From a virus: 33,497 nucleotides of DNA. The stretch's first letter is position 1. Each line of letters opens with the position of its first letter. The stretch covers positions 1 to 33,497 of IMG/VR virus record IMGVR_UViG_3300037317_000129; one strand, written 5' to 3'. Position numbers and translations under genes: made by a program. Below, piece after piece: positions 15,045-22,507 of the stretch. The notes under the pieces were generated by a model that did no database searches, was not told the origin of the DNA, and worked only from the letters and a program-made list of their open reading frames with translations.

Positions 15045-16408
15045 CAATTTTAGGGCGTCCTTTATCTAAACCTTTATTTGAAGACGACAATACGGAAAAT
15101 CTTCCACCCCAGGCTAATTTACAACAAAATGGCCAATTCGTTGGTAGATCTCTTGCAGAAGAACCAAAGCAAAAAGAAAAAGAAGGTTTTTATTTAAAAA
15201 AAGGATTGAAAAAAGAAGATTTTAAATTGCCGTCAGGTGTAAAAGCGTTTGCAAGAGGAGCTTTAAAAGGAACACAAGAATTAGCTTCATCTGCACCGGG
15301 CCCTCGTGGGCCAATATCTCAAGAATTAGGAGAAAAAATATTAAATGATTTAATACCTCTTGAGGATACAACCGCTTTAAAATTAACCGAAAGAGCCGGA
15401 AAATTAGCACCACAATTTTTAACTGGTGGAGAAAGTTTATTAGCAAAAGGAGCACGAACCGCAGGCGCCTCAATTTTAGGTCAGCTTGGGGAAGAAATGG
15501 GCTTTGGAGAAACAGGTCAAAATATTCTTGAAGGCCTCGCTTCACTGTCTCCAAAATTTGGCAAAAAAATAATACCTAAAGGATCGCAAAAAGAATTAGT
15601 AGAGTTTGGTAGAAGAAAGGGTTTAACGGAAAAAGAAATAGCTCCAGCTTTAACTGGCACTGAAGAAAGCGGGCTATTAGCAAAATTTTCACCAAAAAGA
15701 GGGCGTACACAGAAAGCGTTAGGTAGAACTAAACAAGCACTTGGAAGAACATATGATAAGTTGCGTGAAATGCCCGCTGCGAAAAAAGGATTGTCAGAAA
15801 GTAACCAAAATAAAATTGTTGATGATTTTGGTAAAATAATAAAAAAACTTCCGTCTGAAGACTTTAAAAAAATTGAAGCGGATTACAATAAATTAATTTC
15901 TGAACCTATAACCGGTGATTCTATAATAAATTTTCAGGTAGCTTTAAACAAAGGACTAAAAAAGAACCCTCAATTAGGTCAATTAAAAGAACCACTTCGA
16001 AAAGCTTCTGAACAAATTAGCCCTAATTTTGCAAAAGATTTACAACTTACTAATCAATTATATAGTAATTACGGAAGTTTATCTAACAGGCTTAAACCTA
16101 CTATTTATAGTGATTTAATACCGACCCTTAGAAAAGCTACGCAATTTGTTATAGGATTAAGCACGGGTAACTATCCATTAATAGTCGAATCCGTTGCCGA
16201 AAGTAGCGCACGTCAATTAGCACGAGAAATGTTAATTAATCCTCGTTTTAAAAACTTATCACGTCAAATGATTGATGCTTTAAATAAAAATAAAATACAA
16301 GTTGCAAATAGAATAGGAAAAGAATTAGTTAAATTATCTAAAAAGGAAATTCCTGATTTAAAAATTAAAGAAGATGATATCGACTTTAAAAAATCAGTCG
16401 AAAAATGA
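15041..16408 (+). CDS. Ejection protein candidate, 455 aa
   Basis: Overlaps the previous gene (ATGA). Lysine-rich throughout, with an amphipathic helix region (EDTTALKLTERAGKLAPQFL, GGESLLAKGARTAGASIL) that could associate with membrane and a C-terminal helical domain (ATQFVIGLSTGNYPLIVESV, ARQLAREMLINPRF). No transglycosylase or other enzyme motif seen. As the third and last gene of the set before a strand switch, it would be the large ejected protein. The stop overlaps a tiny reverse ORF by 15 bases. Confidence 0.55.
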   Translation: MTILGRPLSKPLFEDDNTENLPPQANLQQNGQFVGRSLAEEPKQKEKEGFYLKKGLKKEDFKLPSGVKAFARGALKGTQELASSAPGPRGPISQELGEKILNDLIPLEDTTALKLTERAGKLAPQFLTGGESLLAKGARTAGASILGQLGEEMGFGETGQNILEGLASLSPKFGKKIIPKGSQKELVEFGRRKGLTEKEIAPALTGTEESGLLAKFSPKRGRTQKALGRTKQALGRTYDKLREMPAAKKGLSESNQNKIVDDFGKIIKKLPSEDFKKIEADYNKLISEPITGDSIINFQVALNKGLKKNPQLGQLKEPLRKASEQISPNFAKDLQLTNQLYSNYGSLSNRLKPTIYSDLIPTLRKATQFVIGLSTGNYPLIVESVAESSARQLAREMLINPRFKNLSRQMIDALNKNKIQVANRIGKELVKLSKKEIPDLKIKEDDIDFKKSVEK

Positions 16409-16465
16409 AATTCCTTCAAGAAAAACAACTAAAAATCCTAAAAATATAGCTCCTATAATTGTCAT
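16394..16465 (-). CDS. Tiny membrane peptide, 23 aa
   Basis: TAATG start at 16465 on the stop of the preceding KDFHGRLC gene. The peptide MTIIGAIFLGFLVVFLEGIS plus FFD is a single hydrophobic helix. It has the same coupled start as the four genes before it but lacks the soluble tail, so it may be a separate small toxin- or holin-like peptide or the remnant of one more repeat unit. Ends within the 3' end of the convergent + gene. Confidence 0.4.
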   Translation of the reverse strand: MTIIGAIFLGFLVVFLEGISFFD

Positions 16466-16638
16466 TATTTTCTCCTTTCTTCAATAGCACATAAACGGCC
16501 ATGAAAGTCTTTTATTTCTTCATGAATAGCATCTATTTTAGCATCTATGTACTTCCAATCATTGCGAGATTCTGATCTAAACCAAATGATTAAGCCGGCG
16601 TTTGCTAAAAATAAAGATAAAATTTGCACCCACTCCAT
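16465..16638 (-). CDS. KDFHGRLC small membrane protein, intact copy (57 aa)
   Basis: TAATG start at 16638. N-terminal hydrophobic helix (residues 2-20, EWVQILSLFLANAGLIIWF), a charged linker, then IKDFHGRLCAIEERRK at the C terminus. Three other genes in this cassette have, or once had, the same end. Intact reading frame with a GGAG-type site (AAAGGAG) inside the upstream gene's 3' end. Function unknown; topology predicts one membrane anchor with the motif at the end of a short helix. Confidence 0.6.
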   Translation of the reverse strand: MEWVQILSLFLANAGLIIWFRSESRNDWKYIDAKIDAIHEEIKDFHGRLCAIEERRK

Positions 16639-16871
16639 TATTTATTTCTCCTTTCCTCAATAGCACACAATCTGCCATGAAAGTCTTTCATTTCTTTGTT
16701 GACTTCCTCTTTCCAAGAGCGAATTTCAGTTGTAAAATCCTTAAAATAGCTATGCATTTCTCCTGAAAAGTTTCTTAAATCTGATCGTGATTCACTACGG
16801 CTCCACAACTAAAGTGTTATGTTAAAGCCTAAATTAACCACAATAAAAGTTGCTAATTGCGTCCAGTTCAT
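16638..16871 (-). pseudogene. KDFHGRLC membrane protein with in-frame amber codon
   Basis: From ATG 16871 (AAAGGA upstream) the frame encodes MNWTQLATFIVVNLGFNITL, then TAG at 16809-16811, then continues in the same frame for 56 residues ending EMKDFHGRLCAIEERRNK and TAA at 16638-16640. The amber lies at the end of the membrane helix, exactly where its paralogues continue into the linker. The downstream part is fully conserved, so the stop is recent, suppressed, or the two halves work separately (an internal ATG exists 18 codons after the TAG). Stop and next start overlap (TAATG). Confidence 0.6.
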
Positions 16872-17046
16872 TATTTATTCCTTTCTTTTTTAATAACGCA
16901 TAATCTTTTTTTTAATCTTTAAAAATTTTTATTATTTCTGCAATTCCCTGTCCAATAAACATACCACATCCAAAACTTACCATTTGATCTATTTTAAAAT
17001 ACATTCCGGCCAATGTTATACCCAGGGAAATTAAAGCAATTGCCAT
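16871..17046 (-). pseudogene. KDFHGRLC paralogue, frameshifted; 44-aa membrane ORF
   Basis: ATG 17046 overlaps the stop of the preceding paralogue. The intact part (16912-17046) is 44 aa, two hydrophobic stretches: MAIALISLGITLAGMYF and MVSFGCGMFIGQGIAEIIKI, then FKD and TAA. In the next frame, after an A8 run, the sequence reads KKRLCVIKKERNK with its own TAA overlapping the following start (TAATG), matching the RLCAIEERRNK end of the other copies. One extra base near the run would give a 58-aa protein. The N-terminal half differs from its paralogues, suggesting a different membrane segment on the same tail. Confidence 0.5.
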
Positions 17047-17234
17047 TATTTATTCCTTTCTTCCATAAAGCGTTGCATCATTTGAATATATTTTTCTTCA
17101 AGCCTACACAAGCGCCCGTGAAAGTCTTTCATTTCATTTTTCATATCATTTTGAAAAGATAAATTATCTCTATGCACAAACCAAACCGCACCAATGGTAG
17201 ACCCTGCAATTGTTAAAACTTGTAGCCAGTCCAT
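17046..17234 (-). CDS. KDFHGRLC small membrane protein, first copy (62 aa)
   Basis: Start chosen at ATG 17234, which overlaps the stop of the coiled-coil gene (TGATG); a TTG one codon upstream is possible. MDWLQVLTIAGSTIGAVWFV is a membrane helix; the tail reads NEMKDFHGRLCRLEEKYIQM and ends QRFMEERNK. It is the longest and least degenerate member of the tandem family. The conserved C-terminal motif and very short length suggest an assembly or interaction tag. No database family can be named from the sequence. Confidence 0.6.
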   Translation of the reverse strand: MDWLQVLTIAGSTIGAVWFVHRDNLSFQNDMKNEMKDFHGRLCRLEEKYIQMMQRFMEERNK

Positions 17235-17737
17235 CAATTATCACCTTTGTTTTTACGTCTTCGTTCCCATACTCGTTTCATGGCTTCGCTGCGTTTATTT
17301 GGTATATCGCTTACGCTAGCTGTAGACTCTTTGTAAAGATGATTCATGATATTTTCCGTTTCAACAACCGCTATACGTTCGCTTAACCTTGCAATATCTT
17401 TTCTTATTTCCTTTATTTCGTTGTCTATGTTATCAAATCGTGCGCTCACTTTATTGTATTGTTCAGTAGATTTTTTATCGCTCTTGTCGAATTGTTCAGT
17501 AAACTTCTTGTCCATTTTTTCAAATTGTTCAGTAAACTTCTTGTCCATTTTTTCAAATTGTTCAGTAAATTTTTTGTCCATTTTTTCAAATTGTTCAGTA
17601 AATTTTTTGTCCATTTTTTCAAATCTTTCATCTATTTTTTCAAATTTCTTATCCATTCGATAAATAACCCAACCAATTAAAGAAAAAATAGGCACTAGAG
17701 TTGGTAGAGTGTTTTGAGCTAATTCTAAAAGTTCCAT
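17234..17737 (-). CDS. Membrane-anchored coiled-coil repeat protein, 167 aa
   Basis: First gene of the third reverse island. ATG 17737 has AAGG upstream. Residues 12-27 (PTLVPIFSLIGWVIYR) form a membrane helix, followed by at least four copies of an 11-residue repeat of type EQFEKMDKKFT (about residues 38-85) and a further heptad coiled coil (NEIKEIRKDIARLSERIAVV). The basic C terminus is EAMKRVWERRRKNKG. A long membrane-tethered rod, probably oligomeric. It is co-transcribed with the tiny membrane proteins. An exclusion or lysis scaffold role is conjecture. Confidence 0.6.
   Translation of the reverse strand: MELLELAQNTLPTLVPIFSLIGWVIYRMDKKFEKIDERFEKMDKKFTEQFEKMDKKFTEQFEKMDKKFTEQFEKMDKKFTEQFDKSDKKSTEQYNKVSARFDNIDNEIKEIRKDIARLSERIAVVETENIMNHLYKESTASVSDIPNKRSEAMKRVWERRRKNKGDN
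17458..17622. repeat. Five 33-bp tandem repeats within the coiled-coil gene
   Basis: Units begin at 17458, 17491, 17524, 17557 and 17590 with exact 33-base period, the outermost ones diverged. Each encodes one 11-residue (hendecad) unit, so copy-number change keeps the frame. Confidence 0.85.
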
Positions 17738-17767
17738 AAATAAACCTTACTTGTAATTTTTTCTAAC

Positions 17768-17796
17768 ATAATACTCTAAATTTCTTATTTCTACAA
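17768..17796 (-). promoter_or_regulatory. Promoter of the reverse membrane cassette
   Basis: On the - strand TTGTAG (17796-17791) and TATTAT (17773-17768) are separated by 17 bases, placing a start near 17761 and a leader of about 24 bases before ATG 17737. Confidence 0.5.
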
Positions 17797-17828
17797 CTTT
17801 ATAAAAAATTTCAATTGTAAATTTTTTC

Positions 17829-17857
17829 TTTACACTCAATTTCTCTCATGGTACTAA
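17829..17857 (+). promoter_or_regulatory. Promoter of the tail-fibre operon
   Basis: TTTACA (17829-17834), 17-base spacer, TACTAA (17852-17857). A start near 17864 would put the GGGCG...CGCCC hairpin at the very 5' end of the mRNA. Confidence 0.5.
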
Positions 17858-17865
17858 AAGACTAA

Positions 17866-17884
17866 GGGCGTGAGATTTCCGCCC
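17866..17884 (+). promoter_or_regulatory. 5' leader hairpin of the tail-fibre mRNA
   Basis: GGGCG (17866-17870), nine-base loop, CGCCC (17880-17884), 22 bases before the start codon at 17906. A stem at the extreme 5' end would be expected to slow 5'-dependent decay. It does not cover the GAGG ribosome site. Confidence 0.4.
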
Positions 17885-17905
17885 AGAGAAAATGAGGTAT
17901 ATACA

Positions 17906-18781
17906 ATGACTAGCCAAACCGGTAGCTTTAATGCAGTAGCTGGAGAAAATCCAACTTCATATTTAAATCAAAATCAACCATCTAATGTTTTATTAATACG
18001 CGCTCAAAGGGCTCCTAAAAATTCTGATCGGAGACAAAAAATAGGGACGTTGTGGGTTGATCAAACCACCGATCAAACTTACCAGCTTACTACTGTTAGC
18101 GCCGGCGCGGCTAATTGGACTCTTTTAGGCCCTGGAGCATCGGACGTAGACACGCTAACAGGTGATTCTGGGGGAGCTATAAGCCCTAGTGGTGGTAATA
18201 TTACACTGGCTGGCGGATCAAATATCACATCTTCTGGATCAGGTTCTACAATTACTTTTGCACTAGATAATTCTATTAATGTTTCCTCTGATATTACAAC
18301 CGGCGAACTCGATGTTGATAACATCAATATTAATGGTAATACCATCAGTTCTACCGATACCAATGGAAATATTAACTTAAGTCCAGATGGAACAGGCGTT
18401 GTTGCCACTTCCAAAGCGGATATTAACGGCGGTAATATCGATGGAACAACCATTGGCGGTAGCACACCAGCAGCCGGAAATTTTACTACTGTAGACGCAA
18501 GTGGAAATATCTCTCTTAGCTCTGCGGCTACACAATTGCAAGTAACCGGCGGAGCGGTAACGGATTTTATTGGTACGGCCACCTTAAGTTCTGGAACGGT
18601 AACCGTAGCTAATACCAATATCGCCGCTAATGATCACATATTTTTAACGTATCAAGGCACTAGCATATCTGATAGCGGACAGCTAAGTTATACCATTAGT
18701 GCAGGCACGTCATTTACCATCGAATCGACAAATGCATCAGATGCCAATGACGTTTCTTACTTTATCGTGAGAGAATTGTAA
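17906..18781 (+). CDS. Tail fibre protein, 291 aa
   Basis: The start is ATG 17906 behind GAGG; the frame is open from GTG 17870 but that lies in the leader hairpin. Residues about 5-85 (TSYLNQNQPSNVLLIRAQRA, IGTLWVDQTTDQTYQLTTVS, NWTLLGPGAS) resemble a virion-attachment domain shared with the protein encoded at 21263. Next come DTLTGDSGGAISPSGGNITL and repeated GNTISSTDTNGNINLSPDGT strings, typical of trimeric fibre shafts. The end (AANDHIFLTYQ, SYFIVREL) is a small beta domain. First gene of the fibre operon; TAATG overlap with the next. Confidence 0.7.
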   Translation: MTSQTGSFNAVAGENPTSYLNQNQPSNVLLIRAQRAPKNSDRRQKIGTLWVDQTTDQTYQLTTVSAGAANWTLLGPGASDVDTLTGDSGGAISPSGGNITLAGGSNITSSGSGSTITFALDNSINVSSDITTGELDVDNININGNTISSTDTNGNINLSPDGTGVVATSKADINGGNIDGTTIGGSTPAAGNFTTVDASGNISLSSAATQLQVTGGAVTDFIGTATLSSGTVTVANTNIAANDHIFLTYQGTSISDSGQLSYTISAGTSFTIESTNASDANDVSYFIVREL

Positions 18782-19113
18782 TGCCGGCGATAAAAGACTC
18801 ATTAAAGCCTTTAGAAATGGCTACAGTGGCTTCAAGTGGTTTAACGGGCAGTTATGCCGCAGCAAAGACACTAGAGCAACCAACAGCGATTCTGCGCGTT
18901 GTGAACGATTCTTCGGAAACGGTGCTTCTTTCATACGATGGGAGCACCGATCATGATGCAGTCGACAGCGGCCAAACCTTGCATTTGGAAGCTGCCACTA
19001 ATCGCGAGCCACAAAACGAGCGAAGCATCTTAGCAAAAAATACGGTCATTTCGCTTAAAGGCACAGCTGGTCAGGGAAATATTTACATAACTGGATACTA
19101 CCACCCGGGATAA
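18781..19113 (+). CDS. Small tail/decoration beta protein A, 110 aa
   Basis: It pairs with the next gene: both carry L-x-x-(S/F)-x-D-G-x-x-D-H in the first half (here TVLLSYDGSTDHDAVDSGQT) and a beta C terminus with G-x-x-Y/V-x-x-x-Y. They look like diverged duplicates of a small beta-sandwich protein. Located inside the fibre operon, so a fibre-base or adaptor role is likely. G+C-rich compared with the flanking regions. Confidence 0.5.
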   Translation: MPAIKDSLKPLEMATVASSGLTGSYAAAKTLEQPTAILRVVNDSSETVLLSYDGSTDHDAVDSGQTLHLEAATNREPQNERSILAKNTVISLKGTAGQGNIYITGYYHPG

Positions 19114-19114
19114 T

Positions 19115-19465
19115 ATGGCACTTGGAGTAAAACTACTACCGGAAACCGTTCGAACACTAGCTTTTGGATCGATTGGCGCGGCATATATGGGTATTGGGAC
19201 GGCTTTTGAAAACCCACTACGCATCATTCGCTTTCAAAACCTAACGGACACGAGATTAATTTTTAGTTTTGACGGTATTAATGATCATTTTTATTTACCT
19301 AAGCGGGGATATCTTTTGTTAGACGTCTGCGCAAACAAAACCATCGAAACCGGTTTTTATATCGGCGCTGGAACCAGATTTTACGTAAAAGAGGACTCTA
19401 CCGCCCCAAGCCCAACCGATGGATTAGTAACCGTAACGGCATGGTATAGCCACGAGATAATATGA
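19115..19465 (+). CDS. Small tail/decoration beta protein B, 116 aa
   Basis: Diverged paralogue of the preceding protein: RLIFSFDGINDHFYLPKRGY aligns with its SETVLLSYDGSTDHDAVDSG, and GAGTRFYVKEDS aligns with its AKNTVISLKGTA. Starts two bases after the previous stop; ATGA overlap with the next gene. Probably a structural partner of the first copy, such as an asymmetric ring or fibre connector; that is inference. Confidence 0.5.
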   Translation: MALGVKLLPETVRTLAFGSIGAAYMGIGTAFENPLRIIRFQNLTDTRLIFSFDGINDHFYLPKRGYLLLDVCANKTIETGFYIGAGTRFYVKEDSTAPSPTDGLVTVTAWYSHEII

Positions 19466-20691
19466 GTCAGGAAGGCGTTTATTTTACTGAAACGGTCATC
19501 GAGACCATAGAAGGCAACAGCGGTGGCCCCGTAACGCCTGACGCCAGTGGCAATTTTTTTATTCTTGGGGAAAACTCTCAAGGCATAGATACCAGCGGCG
19601 ATCCCGTAACGCATACTCTAACCGTAACGGCTTTCGATGCGACAGAAACGCAAAAAGGCGTCGTCGAGCTTGCAACAGACGCCGAAGCAATTGCAGGCAG
19701 TGCCAGCACCAATTTAGCCATCATCCCAAGCAGCTTAACCGCGAAGCTAGGCACGCAAACGGCAAATGGCATAGCGTACGGGGCCGGGACTAGTTCAGCA
19801 CTGCAATGGACAAGCGCGGGTACTGATGGGCAACTAATCATCGGCGCTACGGGAGGCGCTCCGGCGTTTGCGGATTTAACCTCTACCGGCGGCACTATAG
19901 CCATAACGGCAGGCGCAAATACGCTAAATATCGATGTAGATGTTGAGGTAGCTACTCAGTTTGATACCGACAGCGGTTCAGCGATTCCTAGCGGAAATAT
20001 ACTTGATATTTTAGGCGGAACAAATATCAATACAGCCGGCGCTACAAACGTTGTTACCGTCAATCTTGACACGGATGTTGCAGGGCTAACTTCTCTTGAA
20101 GTGGATAACCTGCGCTTAGACGGCAACACCATCAGCTCTACCGATACGAACGGCGACATCACTTTGACACCAGATGGCACCGGCGTGGTTAATATATCTT
20201 ACGGCACGCAATACGCAATTCCTTATTTTGAAACCGGCGGAGAAATTACTGAAGTCGGCCCTTTAACTGATGGGCAATTAATTATTGGCGCGACAGGCGC
20301 AGCTCCCGCCGCTGCAACGCTTACTGCTGGTACAAACATATCGATTACCAACGCTGCAAACTCCATAACAATAGATGCCCATAGCGGATCACAAGTTGTT
20401 AATGTCACGTCGCTTGATAATACGGATTCCCCTTATACCGTGCTTAGCGATGATTATTACATGAGTTGTGACGTATCTAGCGGAACCCTAACTATTGACT
20501 TGCCGGATAGCCCCGATACCGGACGCGTCTTTGTAGTTAAAGATTCGGGAGGTGATGCGAATACTAACAATATAACGGTTACAACCGTTGGTGGCGCGGT
20601 AAATATTGATGGAGCGACAACTTTTGTGATGAATACAGATTATCAAGCGACGCAATTTCTTTTTAACGGCACAAGTTATGAGGTATTTTAA
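19462..20691 (+). CDS. Tail fibre protein, 409 aa
   Basis: Long, low-charge Gly/Thr/Ala/Asn-rich shaft. SGGPVTPDASGNFFILGENS near the N terminus, TVTAFDATETQKGVVELATD (a phage fibre repeat found in many tail fibres), then LDGNTISSTDTNGDITLTPD, the same string as in the 291-aa fibre. The C-terminal domain (NTDSPYTVLSDDYYMSCDVS, TLTIDLPDSPDTGRVFVVKD, FLFNGTSYEVF) is a common fibre tip module. G+C is visibly higher than in neighbouring genes, which fits acquisition from another phage. Confidence 0.75.
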   Translation: MSQEGVYFTETVIETIEGNSGGPVTPDASGNFFILGENSQGIDTSGDPVTHTLTVTAFDATETQKGVVELATDAEAIAGSASTNLAIIPSSLTAKLGTQTANGIAYGAGTSSALQWTSAGTDGQLIIGATGGAPAFADLTSTGGTIAITAGANTLNIDVDVEVATQFDTDSGSAIPSGNILDILGGTNINTAGATNVVTVNLDTDVAGLTSLEVDNLRLDGNTISSTDTNGDITLTPDGTGVVNISYGTQYAIPYFETGGEITEVGPLTDGQLIIGATGAAPAAATLTAGTNISITNAANSITIDAHSGSQVVNVTSLDNTDSPYTVLSDDYYMSCDVSSGTLTIDLPDSPDTGRVFVVKDSGGDANTNNITVTTVGGAVNIDGATTFVMNTDYQATQFLFNGTSYEVF

Positions 20692-21260
20692 TGGCGTATA
20701 CAGGAAGAGCCGCTGATAAACAAGTTTATACATCAAAAGGGCCTACCACAGCTAATGAATTTAATTTTCCTTCTTGGGTAAGATTAGATAGCCAAACCGC
20801 TTCAAGTTCCAGCTCAATTGAATTTACATCTTTTGTTGATTCTAATTTTAAAACTTATGTAGTTGTTTTAGAAGAAGTGGATTTAAGTGGAGGGTCTAAT
20901 TTAGAAATGGAAATTTCCGATGATAATGGCTCTACTTGGCAAACAAGCAATTATCAATCAGGAAATACCTTTATTGCCTATAATTCGGCAACTTGGATCA
21001 ATCAAAACATCACTGATGCTTTTCAAATTTTTACGGGAGCTATTAATAACACCAATGGTCAAATTTATTTATATAATTTTAATAGTTCTGCAAATGTTTC
21101 AATTTATGGATTTTTTCGGCCACAAAATTATAATGGATTTGAAATGACTTATGGTCGACAAACCACCCTTACTAATGTTGATGCATTTAGATTTGTTCCA
21201 ATTGGTGTAAATACTATTGACGCAGGAAAATTTACCCTCTTTGGTTTATATACAGGTTAG
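20691..21260 (+). CDS. Tail fibre tip/receptor-binding protein candidate, 189 aa
   Basis: TAATG start. Aromatic- and Asn-rich beta protein: LEMEISDDNGSTWQTSNYQS, IYLYNFNSSANVSIYGFFRP, and a C terminus VDAFRFVPIGVNTIDAGKFT / LFGLYTG. This ending (FRF-x-P-x-G-x-x-x-x-x-G-x-F-x-L-F/Y-G) is typical of phage fibre or appendage distal domains. Its base composition is clearly more A and T than the upstream fibre gene, so it probably has a different origin. Ends with TAG. Confidence 0.55.
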   Translation: MAYTGRAADKQVYTSKGPTTANEFNFPSWVRLDSQTASSSSSIEFTSFVDSNFKTYVVVLEEVDLSGGSNLEMEISDDNGSTWQTSNYQSGNTFIAYNSATWINQNITDAFQIFTGAINNTNGQIYLYNFNSSANVSIYGFFRPQNYNGFEMTYGRQTTLTNVDAFRFVPIGVNTIDAGKFTLFGLYTG

Positions 21261-21262
21261 TT

Positions 21263-22507
21263 ATGCCAGACTTTAATCACAATTTTCTCGGTCGTCAATC
21301 CCTTCAATACCTCGGTAACCGCGCAGCAACGCCACCTAACTTTATTAAGTTAAACCGTGATCCTACCACGCAAGATTTTAAAGAATTTGTCGTTGGTGAT
21401 TTATGGTTAAATACTACGAGCAACGGCCTTTGGTATTTAGCAAATTTAACAGGTAGCGTAGCGACTTGGGTTCAAATTACAGGAGGAGCGGCTGCACTTG
21501 ATACGCTTACCGGGGATACCGGCGGCGCCGTTCCGCCTGACATGAGCGACAATATTAATATCCTTGGCGGCACAGGCATACAAGTTAACGGCAACCCCGC
21601 AACAAATACGCTAACGATTGAAGGGATTGACCCTATAGCAACCCAATATGACGCCGACAGTGGCAGCGCAACGCCTAATTCCGGCGTTGTTAATCTCGTG
21701 GGTGGCAACAATATTTCTACCTCAGCTACGGGAAATACGGTAACTTTTTCTACCATCAATCCCGAAACTCCATTAGGAAAGATTAATGTAGATGATAATG
21801 TAGCGCCTGGAACCAATCCGGTGGTTGCTGATAGCGCCGGGGAAATAACCATTGCAGGGGATGTCGTTAATAACAATTCAACACCAATTCAAACTATCTC
21901 ACGCGCGGCAAACGCATTTGACATCGAAGTTCAATCCGCGACAACTGTAACAGGGGCTCCAGGAAATAAATTAGCGAGCGGCTTAGCGCAATTTGAATCT
22001 ACCGAATTCAACGTAAATAGCGATGGCTATGTCAGTTTAGTAGGTGGCGGCACGGCAACAAGTTCTTTGTTTAATGTTTTTTTAAATTCAACCATATCAA
22101 ATGTCACTGGAGATGGAACAGGATATTTAATCATATTTGATAATGAAGAATTTGATTTAAATAATGACTACAATATTGCGACAGGAAGATTTACGGCGCC
22201 ATTTGATGGGTATTATCAATTTAACTCTTCTGTCGGTTTTTCCGGTCTTACATCTTCTCACACCACCGGTAAACTACAGTTTTTAATAGGTGGCACGGAA
22301 GTACAAGGAGTTGTCAGGGGTAATTTTTTTAGCATGTCTGATGCAGGCAATAATTTAGCCTTAAATATCTCTACATTTTTAAACCTATCCGCCGGGGATC
22401 AAGTAGGTGTATTTACGGAAGTTACTGGCGGACCAAAAACAGTAGATATTTTAAGGTTTACAGGTCTAATTACTTCTTTTTCAGGATTTATAATAAGGAA
22501 AGATTAA
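21263..22507 (+). CDS. Tail fibre with C1q/TNF-like C-terminal domain, 414 aa
   Basis: Residues 1-80 (NFLGRQSLQYLGNRAATPPN, FVVGDLWLNTTSNGLWYLAN, TWVQITGGAA) repeat the attachment-domain layout of the first fibre. A shaft with DTLTGDTGGAVPPDMSDNIN follows. Residues about 255-412 (SSLFNVFLNSTISNVTGDGT, DLNNDYNIATGRFTAPFDGY, YQFNSSVGFSG, GFIIRKD) have the F-x-V...D...Y-x-x-x-x-G-x-F-T-A-P-x-x-G-x-Y-x-F pattern of C1q/TNF-like jelly-roll trimers. Likely a trimeric receptor-binding fibre alternative to the 409-aa one. Confidence 0.7.
   Translation: MPDFNHNFLGRQSLQYLGNRAATPPNFIKLNRDPTTQDFKEFVVGDLWLNTTSNGLWYLANLTGSVATWVQITGGAAALDTLTGDTGGAVPPDMSDNINILGGTGIQVNGNPATNTLTIEGIDPIATQYDADSGSATPNSGVVNLVGGNNISTSATGNTVTFSTINPETPLGKINVDDNVAPGTNPVVADSAGEITIAGDVVNNNSTPIQTISRAANAFDIEVQSATTVTGAPGNKLASGLAQFESTEFNVNSDGYVSLVGGGTATSSLFNVFLNSTISNVTGDGTGYLIIFDNEEFDLNNDYNIATGRFTAPFDGYYQFNSSVGFSGLTSSHTTGKLQFLIGGTEVQGVVRGNFFSMSDAGNNLALNISTFLNLSAGDQVGVFTEVTGGPKTVDILRFTGLITSFSGFIIRKD

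Noticed and set aside
16809-16811. Genome-wide TAG reassignment
   Set aside because: TAG ends the 189-aa fibre-tip gene and the 58-aa gene at normal positions, so the single internal TAG does not imply a changed code.
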